Shown here one piece after another: positions 50,052-60,806 of a DNA stretch of 64,000 nt. This DNA comes from Amorphoplanes friuliensis DSM 7358 (GTDB taxonomy: Bacteria > Actinomycetota > Actinomycetes > Mycobacteriales > Micromonosporaceae). Each line of letters begins with the position of its first letter. Positions within the stretch are counted from its first letter, which is position 1. The notes under the pieces are model-generated. The model was not told where the DNA came from. It was given only the letters and a program-made list of their open reading frames with translations, and did no database searches. The DNA is taken from contig NC_022657.1 in the NCBI RefSeq assembly GCF_000494755.1, forward strand, positions 62,001 through 126,000, read 5' to 3'. The position numbers and the translations under genes are program-made.

Positions 50052-52633
50052 GACGGCGTCCCGGTCAACGCGACTTCCTCCCTGGCCTGCTCGACCTCGG
50101 CCGCCGCACGCCGCAGCGTGGCCGCCGGTTCGAGCTCGAGCCCGACTGCGGCGGTGCGGTCCGTGTATCGGGCCGCCTCCGTGTCGAGCAGCACGTTAAC
50201 CCGCTTGAGAAGTTCCTCGCGCGCCCGGGTGGCCAGCGTCCGGATCGCCTGGTCACCGAAGATCGCCTCGAGCACCTTCTGCGCGGCGATCGTGGTGCCC
50301 GCACCGACCGCCACCTCGGCGCCGGTCGGGATGAAAGCCGTCGACGTGAAGACCGCGACCATCACGGTCAGACCCACACCATTGACCGCGTACGCCGCAC
50401 CGCGCGCGACGATGCGTTTGTCGCCGGCTTCCTGGCGGACCAGGTCGAGCACGTACTGCTGCCAGTCACGGATCACCCGTTCGGCGCGTTCCGGCAGGTC
50501 GGGGGAGGCCTTCTGCAGCGACGGGTCGAGCAGCGCGACCCCGGCCGGGTGCGCCTGCCAGGCGGAGTAGGCCTGTTCGGCCGCATCGGCGGCGACACCG
50601 CGCAGCAGCGTGACCAGCTGAGACTCCAGCGCGGCCTGGAGGTTGCGGCCGGGCGCCGGACGTCCGGTGATTGCCGCGACGACCTTGTCGCGCAGCTGAC
50701 CGACACGCGACTCCAGCGTGCGGAGGAACTCCCCGGTCCCGACGAACTCCTGCCAGCGGGCCAGCACCTCACCGCGCAGGAGGCGTCCGTCCTGCAGACC
50801 GTCCTCCATGGTGCGACGGCTGGTGCGGTAGGCCGCGGTGACCCGCTCGTCGAGGGCCTTGGCCGCGAGCGCCTGCTCGTCGGCCGCTCCCGCGAGGCCT
50901 TCCACCGCGGGGCCGAGTGCGGCCAGCGCGCCGTCGAGGGTCTGCTTGACGACGGCCGCGCGGGCGTTCGAGTCCGACGCGAGCTGGGCGAACCAGTCGT
51001 GCAGCGGCCGCGTCACGTCCTCCGACAGCAGCCCCTGACCGTCCAGCGTGGATTCCGGCAGCACGAAGATCGGCGCCGCGCCCATGTCGCGCGCCGCGAG
51101 CATCTCGCCGAGGTGTGCCGAGACCTCGCCGGCGGCTTCGGCCGGCACGCGGTCCAGGACCAGCGCGATCACCGTGCCGCGCAGCCGGGCGGTCGTCAGC
51201 AGCTCCCACGGTACGGCGTCCGCGTAGCGAGCAGCGGTCGTCACGAACAACCACAGGTCAGCCGCAGCGAGCAACTGCGCGGCGAGCTGACGGTTGCGGT
51301 CGACGACCGAGTCGATGTCGGGTGCGTCGAGGAACGCCAGGCCGGGGCCGAGCGCGGGCGCCGAGACCAGCTGCAACGTCTGCGGATCGGTGGAGCTCTC
51401 CGCCGTACGCGTCAGGCCCGGCAGCAGCTGCCCCTGCCGGAACCACTGCGAGTCCGACGGGTGGCTGACCAGCACGGGCGACCGGGTGGTCGGCCGCAGC
51501 ACACCGGCGGTGCTCACGGGCGCGCGGACGAGGCTGTTGACCAGCGTGGACTTGCCGGCGCCGGTGGAGCCACCGACAACCACGAGCAGGGGAGCGTCGA
51601 GCCGGGCGAGACGCGGCAGCAGGTAGTCGTCCAGCTGCGACACCAGCGCGCTGCCGATCCGCTTGGCCTCCTCGGCCGAAGGCATGACCAGCGGGTACGT
51701 CGCGCCGCCGATCGCCGCGCGCAGCCCCGACAGGGCGGTGGCGAGCGCACCCACGGAGGCGGGCGGCTCGACGGGCAGCGCGGGCTCGAGCACGGCAGCC
51801 GGCTCGGTCGCAGGCTCATCGACAAGCGTCGGCTCGTCAACTGCGACCGGTTCAGTCGCCGGCTCCTCGACGGCGACCGGTTCAGTCGCCGGCTCGTCAA
51901 CGGTGATCGGCTTGGTGGCGGGCTCCCCGACGGCGACGGGTTCGGTGGCGGGCTCGTCAACGGTGATCGGCTTGGTAGCGGGCTCGTCGGCGGTCACCGG
52001 CTCGGTCGGGGGCTCGTCGACGAGAGTCGGTTCGTCGGCGGTGATCGGCTTGGTCGCGGGCTCGTCGACGAGAGTCGGCTCGTCCACGAGAGTCGGTTCG
52101 TCCGCGGTGAGCGGCTCGGTGGCCGGTTCGTCGGCGGTCTCCGGCTCGGCGGGCGGCTTTGTGCCAACCTCGGGCTCCACTGCGGCCCCGGGCGTGGCGG
52201 CAGGCTCGTTCTTGGTGTCCGAGGCGACCGGCTCATCGACAGACTTCGCTTTATTCGCGACGACGGGAGGCTCGGGAGCTTCCTCAGCCGGTTTTTTCAG
52301 CGACGCGACGAAGTCCGTGATCGACTCGTCGGAGGTATCCGGCTCAACCGGCTGCTTGGCCTTCGGCACCGGCTGCTCCGCCTTCGTGGTCACGATGTTT
52401 CCCGTGGTGGAGGCGGTGGCCGGGGGCCATTCCGGTTTGGGCGTGGCTGCGGTGCCGGGCTCCGGGGACGCATCCGTGTCCTGCTGGCCGGCCTCAGGGG
52501 ACGTGCTTGCGGGTGTGGACTCTGTGGCCGTACCGGATGATTTGTCGGTTTTTTGGGCAGAGTTCTGGGAGGAGGGTGGGTCGGCTACGGCGGGAGTGGC
52601 CGACGGACCGACCGCGTCACCGTGCGTCGTCAC
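50048..52633 (-). CDS. Dynamin-like GTPase with acidic repeat-rich N-terminus (upstream member of pair)
   Basis: This 861-residue protein starts at GTG 52633. Residues ~1-300 are low complexity: Pro/Thr/Glu/Asp with 10-residue E-P-A-T-(E/K)-P-x-x-V-D units. The GTPase domain follows: P-loop G-G-S-T-G-A-G-K361-S-T, G3 L-D-A-P-D-I-D-S and a helical stalk. Near the C-terminus a weakly hydrophobic segment (V-N-G-V-G-L-T-V-M-V-A-V-F) and E-V-A-V-G-A-G-T-T-I-A-A could contact membrane. It overlaps the next GTPase by four bases and is divergent from dnaK across 186 bp. It resembles bacterial dynamin pairs of actinomycetes; specific function is not shown. Confidence 0.82.
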   Translation of the reverse strand: MTTHGDAVGPSATPAVADPPSSQNSAQKTDKSSGTATESTPASTSPEAGQQDTDASPEPGTAATPKPEWPPATASTTGNIVTTKAEQPVPKAKQPVEPDTSDESITDFVASLKKPAEEAPEPPVVANKAKSVDEPVASDTKNEPAATPGAAVEPEVGTKPPAEPETADEPATEPLTADEPTLVDEPTLVDEPATKPITADEPTLVDEPPTEPVTADEPATKPITVDEPATEPVAVGEPATKPITVDEPATEPVAVEEPATEPVAVDEPTLVDEPATEPAAVLEPALPVEPPASVGALATALSGLRAAIGGATYPLVMPSAEEAKRIGSALVSQLDDYLLPRLARLDAPLLVVVGGSTGAGKSTLVNSLVRAPVSTAGVLRPTTRSPVLVSHPSDSQWFRQGQLLPGLTRTAESSTDPQTLQLVSAPALGPGLAFLDAPDIDSVVDRNRQLAAQLLAAADLWLFVTTAARYADAVPWELLTTARLRGTVIALVLDRVPAEAAGEVSAHLGEMLAARDMGAAPIFVLPESTLDGQGLLSEDVTRPLHDWFAQLASDSNARAAVVKQTLDGALAALGPAVEGLAGAADEQALAAKALDERVTAAYRTSRRTMEDGLQDGRLLRGEVLARWQEFVGTGEFLRTLESRVGQLRDKVVAAITGRPAPGRNLQAALESQLVTLLRGVAADAAEQAYSAWQAHPAGVALLDPSLQKASPDLPERAERVIRDWQQYVLDLVRQEAGDKRIVARGAAYAVNGVGLTVMVAVFTSTAFIPTGAEVAVGAGTTIAAQKVLEAIFGDQAIRTLATRAREELLKRVNVLLDTEAARYTDRTAAVGLELEPAATLRRAAAEVEQAREEVALTGTPS
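51790..52130 (-). repeat. Glu-Pro-rich 30-bp repeats in the dynamin-like GTPase
   Basis: About eleven units of roughly 10 codons, D-E-P-A-T-(E/K)-P-(I/V)-x-V and D-E-P-T-L-V-variants, in the N-terminal acidic region. On the + strand the word ggctcgtc(a/g) recurs. Confidence 0.82.
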
Positions 52634-52735
52634 GGGTAAAGCGTGCCTGATCTATGCATCGCAGACAACAGGTACCCCGCCGCCGTGACCGGACAGGTAC
52701 CTGCGGAACGTGAGTTGCGCCGCCTTGACTCAACT

Positions 52736-52787
52736 TTGACTTGCGGATGTGGATCGCCGTGGCATCATTGAGCCCGGTCCACTCAAC
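52736..52787 (+). promoter_or_regulatory. dnaK promoter region with HAIR element
   Basis: HAIR-like site ATTGAGC-CCGGTCC-ACTCAAC at 52767-52787 matches the HspR consensus CTTGAGT-N7-ACTCAAG with 5/7 and 6/7 arms and the exact 7-bp spacer. TTGACT (52736-52741) with TGGCAT (52760-52765), 18 bp apart, is the likely promoter, so HspR would sit at the transcription start. A second TTGACT lies at 52725-52730. Confidence 0.8.
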
Positions 52788-52819
52788 TTCAAGCAAGGTT
52801 ATGAAGCGAGGAAGCGAAC

Positions 52820-54714
<1,895 letters not shown>

Positions 54715-54718
<4 letters not shown>

Positions 54719-55338
54719 GCCGCGCGGACGACGAGAACGACGGTGAGAACACCGAACGCGTCGTCATCCGGGACCGGCGCAAGATCGATGTGAAGGGTAA
54801 GGGCACCACGGTGGCCAAGGAGCCCGAAGAGGAGACCACGGGAGGCGCGCACCGCGCCGCCGAGGAGCCGGACGAGGATGCGGCCATGTCCGCGTCCCTG
54901 CTCGGCGCCGAGGTGGGCCTGCTGCGCACCGACCTCGAGGAGCGCACCCGCGATCTGCAGCGGGTGACCGCGGAGTACGCCAACTACCGCAAGCGGGTCG
55001 ACCGCGACCGGAGTGCGGCGGCCGAGCTGACGACCGGTTCGGTGCTCACGTCACTGCTGCCGGTGCTCGACGACATCGACCGTGCCCGCGAGCACGGCGA
55101 CCTGGTGGGACCGTTCGCCTCGGTGGCCGAGGCGCTCGGTGCCGCGGTCGGCAAGCTCGGACTCGTGGCGTTCGGTGAGAAGGGTGACCCCTTCGACCCG
55201 ACCCAGCACGAGGCGGTCGCGCACCTGACGTCGGAAGACGTCACCGAGCCGACCTGCGTCGAGGTCATGCGCCGCGGTTACACCCTGGGCGATCGGCTGC
55301 TGCGGCCGGCCCTGGTCGCGGTCGCCGACCCCGCGTGA
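54715..55338 (+). CDS. grpE: Nucleotide exchange factor GrpE
   Basis: This 207-residue homodimeric exchange factor for DnaK starts at GTG 54715, overlapping the dnaK stop (GTGA). The first ~60 residues are acidic and disordered. A long coiled-coil ([25 protein letters not shown]) is followed by the four-helix bundle and the C-terminal beta wing with [15 protein letters not shown] and the final [11 protein letters not shown]. All are family hallmarks. A 12-bp hairpin follows before dnaJ. Confidence 0.95.
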
Positions 55339-55347
55339 CGATCAACA

Positions 55348-55375
55348 GTCCCGCCCACCTCTCGGTGGGCGGGAC
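55348..55375 (+). terminator. Hairpin between grpE and dnaJ (possible attenuator)
   Basis: Perfect 12-bp arms GTCCCGCCCACC/GGTGGGCGGGAC (55348-55359, 55364-55375), loop TCTC, no U-tract. It lies inside the operon, so it may protect the dnaK-grpE mRNA end or lower dnaJ expression. Confidence 0.6.
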
Positions 55376-55420
55376 CCCGTCGTTCCCCGCACCAACGATC
55401 CGGTGGAGGAGGTGGGCTGG

Positions 55421-56626
55421 ATGAGTTCCAAGGACTGGTTGGAGAAGGACTTCTACGCCGTTCTCGGGGTGGGCAAGTCCGCCTCCGCTGATGAGATCAA
55501 GAAGGCGTACCGGAAACTGGCCCGGGAGAACCACCCCGACCACAACCCGGGCAACAAGGACGCCGAGGACAGGTTCAAGTCCGCGTCCGAGGCCTACGAC
55601 GTGCTCTCCGACGACAAGAAGCGCAAAGAGTACGACGAGATGCGCTCCCTGTTCGGCTCCGGCGCATTCCGCCGGGGCGCCCGCCCGGGCGGTGGGTCGC
55701 AGTTCGACCCGTCCGACCTGTTCGGCGGCGGGTTCAGCGGGGCCGGCCAGCCCGGAGGCGCCGGTGACCGCCGGTTCGGTGGTGCGGGCTTCTCCGACAT
55801 CTTCAGCTCGATCTTCTCCGGCGGTGGCGCCGGTGGGGCCGCGGCCGGAGGGCGACGGGGACCGCAGCGTGGCCGGGACGTCGAGGCCGAGGTCACGCTC
55901 GACTTCGCCCACGCCGTCAAGGGCACGACCCTGCCGCTGACCCTGCGTTCGCCGGGCGTCTGCGACACCTGCCACGGCAACGGCGCCAAGCCCGGAACGG
56001 TGCCGCGGACCTGTCCGCAGTGCCACGGGTCAGGGCTGATCTCCCGCAACCAGGGGTCGTTCAGCTTCTCCGAGCCGTGCCGCGAGTGCCAGGGTGCGGG
56101 CAGCATCGTCGACCAGAAGTGCCCGGAGTGCCGGGGGACGGGCGGGGTCACCAAGAACCGCACGATCAACGTCCGCTTCCCCGCCGGTGTCGCCGACGGT
56201 CAGCGGATCCGCCTCTCGGGGCGGGGCGAGCCGGGTGAGAAGGGCGGCCCGGCCGGAGATCTGTACGTGCAGGTCAAGGTCCGGCCCGACGACCTGTTCG
56301 GGCGTACCGGGGACGACATCACCCTGACCGTGCCGATCACGTTCGCGGAGGCGGTGCTCGGCACCGACCTGCGAGTGCCCACGCTGGACAGTCCCGTGAC
56401 GCTGCGGGTGCCGCCCGGCACACCGAGCGGCCGCACACTGCGGGCGCGCGGCAAGGGTGTGCAGCGCCGCGACGGCCAGGCCGGCGATCTGCTGGTCACC
56501 GTCGAGGTGCAGGTCCCGGCCGTGGCCGCGGTCAGCACCGAGGCCCGGGACGCACTGGAACAGTTCGCCAAGCTCACGCCCAACGCCGAGCGTGAGCGCA
56601 TCGAGGCCCGGCTGCGCCGCGGCTGA
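55421..56626 (+). CDS. dnaJ: Molecular chaperone DnaJ (type I, zinc finger)
   Basis: This 401-residue co-chaperone stimulates DnaK ATPase. The J-domain has H38-P-D40, followed by a Gly/Phe-rich region (F-G-S-G-A-F, G-G-G-F-S-G, G-G-A-G-F) and a zinc domain with four C-x-x-C units: [24 protein letters not shown] and C-P-E-C-R-G-T-G. Then comes the client-binding C-terminal domain. The ATG at 55421 is chosen because GGAGGAGG precedes it; a GTG at 55403 would add six residues. The N-terminal [11 protein letters not shown] is typical of the actinobacterial DnaJ1. Confidence 0.96.
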   Translation: MSSKDWLEKDFYAVLGVGKSASADEIKKAYRKLARENHPDHNPGNKDAEDRFKSASEAYDVLSDDKKRKEYDEMRSLFGSGAFRRGARPGGGSQFDPSDLFGGGFSGAGQPGGAGDRRFGGAGFSDIFSSIFSGGGAGGAAAGGRRGPQRGRDVEAEVTLDFAHAVKGTTLPLTLRSPGVCDTCHGNGAKPGTVPRTCPQCHGSGLISRNQGSFSFSEPCRECQGAGSIVDQKCPECRGTGGVTKNRTINVRFPAGVADGQRIRLSGRGEPGEKGGPAGDLYVQVKVRPDDLFGRTGDDITLTVPITFAEAVLGTDLRVPTLDSPVTLRVPPGTPSGRTLRARGKGVQRRDGQAGDLLVTVEVQVPAVAAVSTEARDALEQFAKLTPNAERERIEARLRRG

Positions 56627-56652
56627 TTCAGGACCCTGTCAGGAGGTGGCAC

Positions 56653-57093
56653 ATGTATGAAGAGATCAGCATCTCGGTGGAGCAGGCCTCCGACGCGAAG
56701 GTCCTGATCATTTCCGTCGCCGCCCGGCTCGCCGGGATGCACCCGCAGACGCTGCGTCAATATGACCGGCTCGGCCTGGTGCAGCCCGGCCGGGCCGGTG
56801 GTGGCGGCCGTCGCTACAGCGAACGCGACGTCGCCCTGCTGCGCGAGGTGCAGAAGCTGAGCCAGGAGGAAGGCGTCAACCTGGCCGGCATCAAGCGGAT
56901 CATCGGTCTCGAGCAGCTCGCGAGTGAGCTCCAGGAACGGGTCGCCGAGCTGGAACGGCAGCTCGGCGACGCGTACCAGCGGATCGCCCAGCTCGAGACG
57001 ATGCACGCGTACCCGGGCCGTGACCTGGTCCGTCAGGAACGCCCGTCGACCGCCCTGGTGGTGTGGCGCCCTCGCCGCGCCGGCGACAAGTAA
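56653..57093 (+). CDS. hspR: Heat-shock repressor HspR (MerR family)
   Basis: This 146-residue MerR-type repressor binds HAIR elements, with DnaK acting as co-repressor in the studied actinobacteria. The wHTH core is at ~15-85: I-S-V-A-A-R-L-A-G-M-H-P-Q-T-L-R-Q-Y-D, then R-R-Y-S-E-R-D-V-A-L-L-R-E-V. The dimer coiled-coil is ~95-125 (L-A-S-E-L-Q-E-R-V-A-E-L-E-R-Q-L). The ATG at 56653 has AGGAGG about seven bases upstream. HAIR sites lie before dnaK (52767) and clpB (61720), both within this window. A V-V-W-R-P motif ends the protein. Confidence 0.95.
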   Translation: MYEEISISVEQASDAKVLIISVAARLAGMHPQTLRQYDRLGLVQPGRAGGGGRRYSERDVALLREVQKLSQEEGVNLAGIKRIIGLEQLASELQERVAELERQLGDAYQRIAQLETMHAYPGRDLVRQERPSTALVVWRPRRAGDK

Positions 57094-57111
57094 GCCGTCA
57101 CGAGGGTCCGG

Positions 57112-57558
57112 TCAGCGGCGGCCGAAGGCGGCGAGGCGGCGGGGGTTGCGGACCAGGCCGCCCTCGATCCAGTCCTCGTAGTCGAAGAGCTCGGGGCGGG
57201 TCATCAGCACCCGGCAGTTGTGGGCCCAGATCGCCATCGGCTCGTCGCCGACCTCTTCCGCGCGCTCGACGTACTTCTTGAGGCGGCGCTTGCGGAGCGA
57301 GGATGCGTTCGGGCGGACGCCGTCGGCGGCGTAGATGTACATGCAGTGCAGTGCGAAGCGGCGGGCCGGGCACTGCCTGTCCATGGCCAGCTCGTAGAGC
57401 GTGGGCGCGAGCACGTCACCCGCGATGAGCAGGTCCCAGTCGGAGGGCATGGCGTCGAGCGGGACAGCCTCGGGGTGGTACGCCCAGGCCTGCAGCTCTT
57501 CCGGTCGCGGATCGACCGGGTTGACGAACCCGAAAAAGGCCGATTCACGCACGGTCAC
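57112..57558 (-). CDS. Conserved hypothetical protein of 148 residues
   Basis: This acidic soluble protein has aromatic-rich N-terminal phrases (F-F-G-F-V-N-P-V-D-P-R-P-E-E-L, W-A-Y-H-P), L-H-C-M-Y-I-Y-A-A-D-G-V and R-K-R-R-L-K-K-Y-V-E-R-A-E. The last third contains I-W-A-H-N-C-R-V-L and D-Y-E-D-W-I-E-G-G-L-V. Two Cys, no membrane segment. No family was recognised. The start is GTG at 57558, overlapped by the stop of a 9-codon upstream ORF (GTGA). It is convergent with hspR and 18 bp away. Confidence 0.75.
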   Translation of the reverse strand: MTVRESAFFGFVNPVDPRPEELQAWAYHPEAVPLDAMPSDWDLLIAGDVLAPTLYELAMDRQCPARRFALHCMYIYAADGVRPNASSLRKRRLKKYVERAEEVGDEPMAIWAHNCRVLMTRPELFDYEDWIEGGLVRNPRRLAAFGRR

Positions 57559-57584
57559 GACGCCGCCTCGTTTAGCTCACTCAT
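57555..57584 (-). CDS. Nine-codon upstream ORF coupled to the hypothetical gene
   Basis: ATG (minus 57584) reads M-S-E-L-N-E-A-A-S, then TGA, which overlaps the GTG of the next gene by four bases. GGGGAGGA precedes it by seven bases, a near-ideal ribosome site. Possible leader/uORF controlling translation by reinitiation. Confidence 0.4.
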   Translation of the reverse strand: MSELNEAAS

Positions 57585-57782
57585 GCCGCCGTCCTCCCCG
57601 GCAGAGGGCCGTGCTGACCCGCCGGAAGGCAATTCCCCCTGCATTCGGCGAGACGCTGGTCACCCGATAACACGTTGTTGTCGCGGCGACACGTTAGCGC
57701 GCCGTACGTGTCCTGCGGAAGGCGTAAGAGATCACTTTCGGATACTGGTCAGTAGCTTTAAGCTGCCTGGACGCAAAAACGG

Positions 57783-58988
57783 TCATTCAGCTGCGGTAAC
57801 AGGTCCGACAGGGCGCTGCACAGCCATACGTTTGCGGACCATGCTCTTGAACCAGGTGTAGTCGGGCAAACGGGCCAGCATCGGCCCGCTCACCACGGTG
57901 ATCAAGACGTACGCGGTCGCGAGAGGCGCCAGCTCGGGTTCGACACCGGAGGCGACGGCGAGTCCGGCGATGACGATCGAGAACTCGCCGCGGGGCATCA
58001 GGGCGAGCCCGGTGCGGATCTGGCCGGGGAGCGCGATGCCTGCCCGCCGCGAGGCGAGCACACCGGTGAGAACCTTGGTCAGCATGGTCAGGACGGCCAG
58101 GCCGAGGGCGGGCAGGATCACCGGCGGCATCGCGGCCGGATCGGTGGAGAGCCCGAAGAAGACGAAAAAGACCGCCGCGAAGAGGTCCCGCAACGGCGAC
58201 AGGATCTGGGTCGCGTTGTGCGCCACGGGACCGGAGAGCGCAATGCCCACGAGGAAGGCGCCCACAGCAGCGGACACCTTCAGCTCGGCGGCGACACCGG
58301 CCACAAAAAGCGTCAGGCCGAGCACGCTGAGCAGGAGTGCCTCGGCGTCCTTCACCGAGATGAAGCTCGAGATGGCGTGGCCGTAGCGGATCGCCACCAC
58401 GAGCACCGCGACCACGGTGAGGACGGCGACGGCCAGGGCCTTCGCACCGCCGAGGAGGCCCACGCCGGCCAGGACGGCGGTGACCAGCGGCAGGTAGAAC
58501 GCCATCGCGAGGTCCTCGATGACCAGCACCGACAGGATCACCGGCGTCTCGCGGTTACCGAGCCGGCCCAGGTCGCCGAGCACCTTGGCGATGACACCCG
58601 ACGACGACACCCAGGTGATGCCGGCCAGCACCAGCGCCGCCTCCCAGCCCCAGCCGAGCAGGAACGCAAAACCGGCACCGGGCAGGGCGTTGAACAGGGC
58701 GTCGATCAGCCCGGCGGGCGCGGCCGAGCGCAGGTTGCCGACGAGCTCACTGGCGGAATACTCCAGGCCGAGCATGACCAGCAGCAGGATGACGCCGATC
58801 TCGGCGCCGACCTCGATGAACTCCTCGCTGGCCGAGAGCGGGATGACACCGCCGTGCCCGAAGGCGAGCCCGGCGAGCAGGTAGAGCGGGATGGGTGAGA
58901 GACCGAAGCGGCGACCGATTCGACCGAGCATGCCGAGCGCAAAGAGGAGCGCGCCGACCTCGATGAGCAGGATCGTCGTGCTGTGCAC
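57783..58988 (-). CDS. Cation:proton antiporter, CPA2/KefB type
   Basis: This 401-residue integral membrane protein has about twelve helices, with the typical start L-L-I-E-V-G-A-L-L-F-A-L-G and the antiporter core phrases L-L-V-M-L-G-L-E-Y-S, A-L-V-L-A-G-I-T-W-V-S-S-S-G and V-L-V-I-E-D-L-A-M-A. It then continues through A-V-F-F-V-F-F-G-L-S-T-D. It exchanges K+ or Na+ for H+. There is no C-terminal TrkA domain on the protein itself; that function is supplied by the next gene upstream, 10 bp away. The two form an operon. Confidence 0.89.
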   Translation of the reverse strand: MHSTTILLIEVGALLFALGMLGRIGRRFGLSPIPLYLLAGLAFGHGGVIPLSASEEFIEVGAEIGVILLLVMLGLEYSASELVGNLRSAAPAGLIDALFNALPGAGFAFLLGWGWEAALVLAGITWVSSSGVIAKVLGDLGRLGNRETPVILSVLVIEDLAMAFYLPLVTAVLAGVGLLGGAKALAVAVLTVVAVLVVAIRYGHAISSFISVKDAEALLLSVLGLTLFVAGVAAELKVSAAVGAFLVGIALSGPVAHNATQILSPLRDLFAAVFFVFFGLSTDPAAMPPVILPALGLAVLTMLTKVLTGVLASRRAGIALPGQIRTGLALMPRGEFSIVIAGLAVASGVEPELAPLATAYVLITVVSGPMLARLPDYTWFKSMVRKRMAVQRPVGPVTAAE

Positions 58989-58998
58989 GGGCGGCGCC

Positions 58999-59496
58999 TC
59001 AGTCGCCGGTGTCGCCGGCCAGGATGGCGGTCACGCCATTCAGGCCTTCGCGGGTGCCGACAGCGACGACCACGTCGTTCGCGTCGAACTGGAACGACGG
59101 GCCGGGTGAGGCGATGACCTCGCGGTCACGGAGAACCGCCACGATCGACGCGCTGGTGCGGGTGCGGGCCCGGGTGTCACCCAGCCGGCGACCGACAAAC
59201 GGCGAGCCGGCGGGCAGGGCGATCTGCTCGGTGAGCAGACCGGCGGCCTGCTGGCGCAGTCCGGCGAGCTGACCCAGCATCAGCGAGGCGCCGAGGACAT
59301 CGGCGAGCGCCTCGGCCTCGTCGTCGGTGAGGGGTATCGAGGCGAGGCACGAGTCGGGGTCGTCCACGTCGTAGAGCAGCAGGTCACGACGACCGTTGCG
59401 GTGTGAGACCACACCGACCGTACGACCGGAGGAGGTGATCAGGTCGTGACGGACACCGATGCCAGGAAGTGGAGTCTGCTCTACCCGTACGCGCAC
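58999..59496 (-). CDS. TrkA-C domain regulatory subunit of the antiporter
   Basis: This 165-residue cytoplasmic protein has a short N-terminal domain (V-E-Q-T-P-L-P-G-I-G-V-R-H-D-L, T-V-G-V-V-S-H-R-N-G-R-R-D-L) and a C-terminal TrkA-C (RCK-C) fold (~95-160: I-A-L-P-A-G-S-P-F-V-G-R-R-L-G-D, S-I-V-A-V-L-R-D). It gates the antiporter encoded downstream, probably through a nucleotide or ion ligand. GTG at 59496 is preferred because TACCGT lies seven bases upstream and the family N-terminus starts there. A start at 59538 would overlap the MFS gene. Confidence 0.82.
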   Translation of the reverse strand: MRVRVEQTPLPGIGVRHDLITSSGRTVGVVSHRNGRRDLLLYDVDDPDSCLASIPLTDDEAEALADVLGASLMLGQLAGLRQQAAGLLTEQIALPAGSPFVGRRLGDTRARTRTSASIVAVLRDREVIASPGPSFQFDANDVVVAVGTREGLNGVTAILAGDTGD

Positions 59497-59518
59497 GCAT
59501 TCAACGGTAACGGATCTG

Positions 59519-60724
59519 TCATGCGTGCCGCGTCGCATGGTCGTTACGCACCACTATCAGGAGCAGCAGGCCTGCCGCGCAGAGTGCTGTGCACAGCCAG
59601 TACGCGAGCCGGTAGTCGAAGTGCTGTGCGAGCCCGAACAGCGGCCCGGCCAGCATCGCGCCGAGCGGGAACGAGTTGGTGAACAGTGTCGTGGCACGAC
59701 CCGGATGGTGGGGCAGCATGTCCTGCATGTACGAGATGCCCAGTCCGGAGACGGCCGCGATGAACAGGGCGTTCAGCACCTGCCCGGCGACGAGCATCCA
59801 CAGGCCGGTCGACACGGCGGCGATCCCGTAGTAGCCGATGCCGCAGGCCGCGCCGATGAAGAGCAGCAGCCGCAGCGGGAGCCGTGTCGAGAGCAACCCG
59901 AGGCCCAGCATCAGCGGAATCTCCAGGGCCGCGCAGAGCCCGAGCAGCAGACCGGCGTCGCCGACGTCGCCACCCAGCTCGGTGCTGATGAACAGCGGCA
60001 GGGCCTGCACCGCCAGGGTCAGCGGCGTCTGGAGCAGGGTGAACGCCGCCGCGGTCAGCCACAGTGTCCACCTCGGTGCGTCACCGGACACGGCGGCCGG
60101 CTCGTCCGCGGCCGGGGGTGCGGGCGCGGGGACCTCGTCGAGCCAGAAGATCGCAATCAGGGCGGCAAACGCGTACGTCAGCGCGGCCGTGCCGTAGACC
60201 CAGACAAAACTGCCCGAGTCCAGCAGGAACGCGGCCAGCGACGGTCCGGCCACCCAGGCCAGCGAGAACACGGTACGCAGGGCGCTGATGCCCATCGGGG
60301 CGCGTGCCGGGTCGTCACGCAGGAGCACCTGACGGGCGTACGCGAAGGACTGGGGGAAGAGTGAGCCGGCCAGCGCAAAGGCGGTGATGGCCAGGGCGAG
60401 CAGCACCCAGTAGTCGCGGACGACGGCGGTCACGCCGGTGCCGACGACACCCGCGACCGCGCCGATGATCAGTAGCCGCCGGCGGATCGGCCGGCGGTCG
60501 GAGACACGGCCGACGAGGCTGGAGCCGAGCACACCCGCGAGCGGCGCGACGATCAGGAAGACAGTGGTCTTGACCGGCCCGGCGTCGACCTCGGTGCTGA
60601 GGAAGAGCGCGAGGAACGGGTTGAACAGCGCCACCGAGATGCCGACGGCCAGGAACAGCAGGCCCAGCGGTAGCAGCGCACGGCCGAGACGAGTAGCCGT
60701 CCGGGTCGAAGTTTCCTGAGCCAT
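59519..60724 (-). CDS. MFS transporter, sugar-efflux (Set)-like
   Basis: This 401-residue transporter has twelve hydrophobic helices and an MFS motif A-like loop (G-R-V-S-D-R-R-P-I-R-R-R). F-A-L-A-G-S-L-F-P-Q-S-F-A-Y-A-R-Q and A-P-M-G-I-S-A-L-R-T in the middle resemble sugar-efflux transporters of the SetA/B group. A central acidic Pro-rich loop separates two six-helix halves. Substrate cannot be deduced. The ATG at 60724 gives A-Q-E-T-S-T-R before the first helix. It lies upstream of the antiporter genes but probably has its own promoter. Confidence 0.84.
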   Translation of the reverse strand: MAQETSTRTATRLGRALLPLGLLFLAVGISVALFNPFLALFLSTEVDAGPVKTTVFLIVAPLAGVLGSSLVGRVSDRRPIRRRLLIIGAVAGVVGTGVTAVVRDYWVLLALAITAFALAGSLFPQSFAYARQVLLRDDPARAPMGISALRTVFSLAWVAGPSLAAFLLDSGSFVWVYGTAALTYAFAALIAIFWLDEVPAPAPPAADEPAAVSGDAPRWTLWLTAAAFTLLQTPLTLAVQALPLFISTELGGDVGDAGLLLGLCAALEIPLMLGLGLLSTRLPLRLLLFIGAACGIGYYGIAAVSTGLWMLVAGQVLNALFIAAVSGLGISYMQDMLPHHPGRATTLFTNSFPLGAMLAGPLFGLAQHFDYRLAYWLCTALCAAGLLLLIVVRNDHATRHA

Positions 60725-60806
60725 TGCGGCCACGCTACGGCTTCGGGGGATTCCTTGCCCATGGTGACGCCCGTTACGGTCGGCGTTCGGTGAGGGGGAT
60801 ACGCAT

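Noticed and set aside
52710..52745. A second HAIR element in the TGAGT...ACTCA words upstream of dnaK
   Set aside because: The half-sites are 12 bp apart instead of 7, so only the site at 52767-52787 is accepted.
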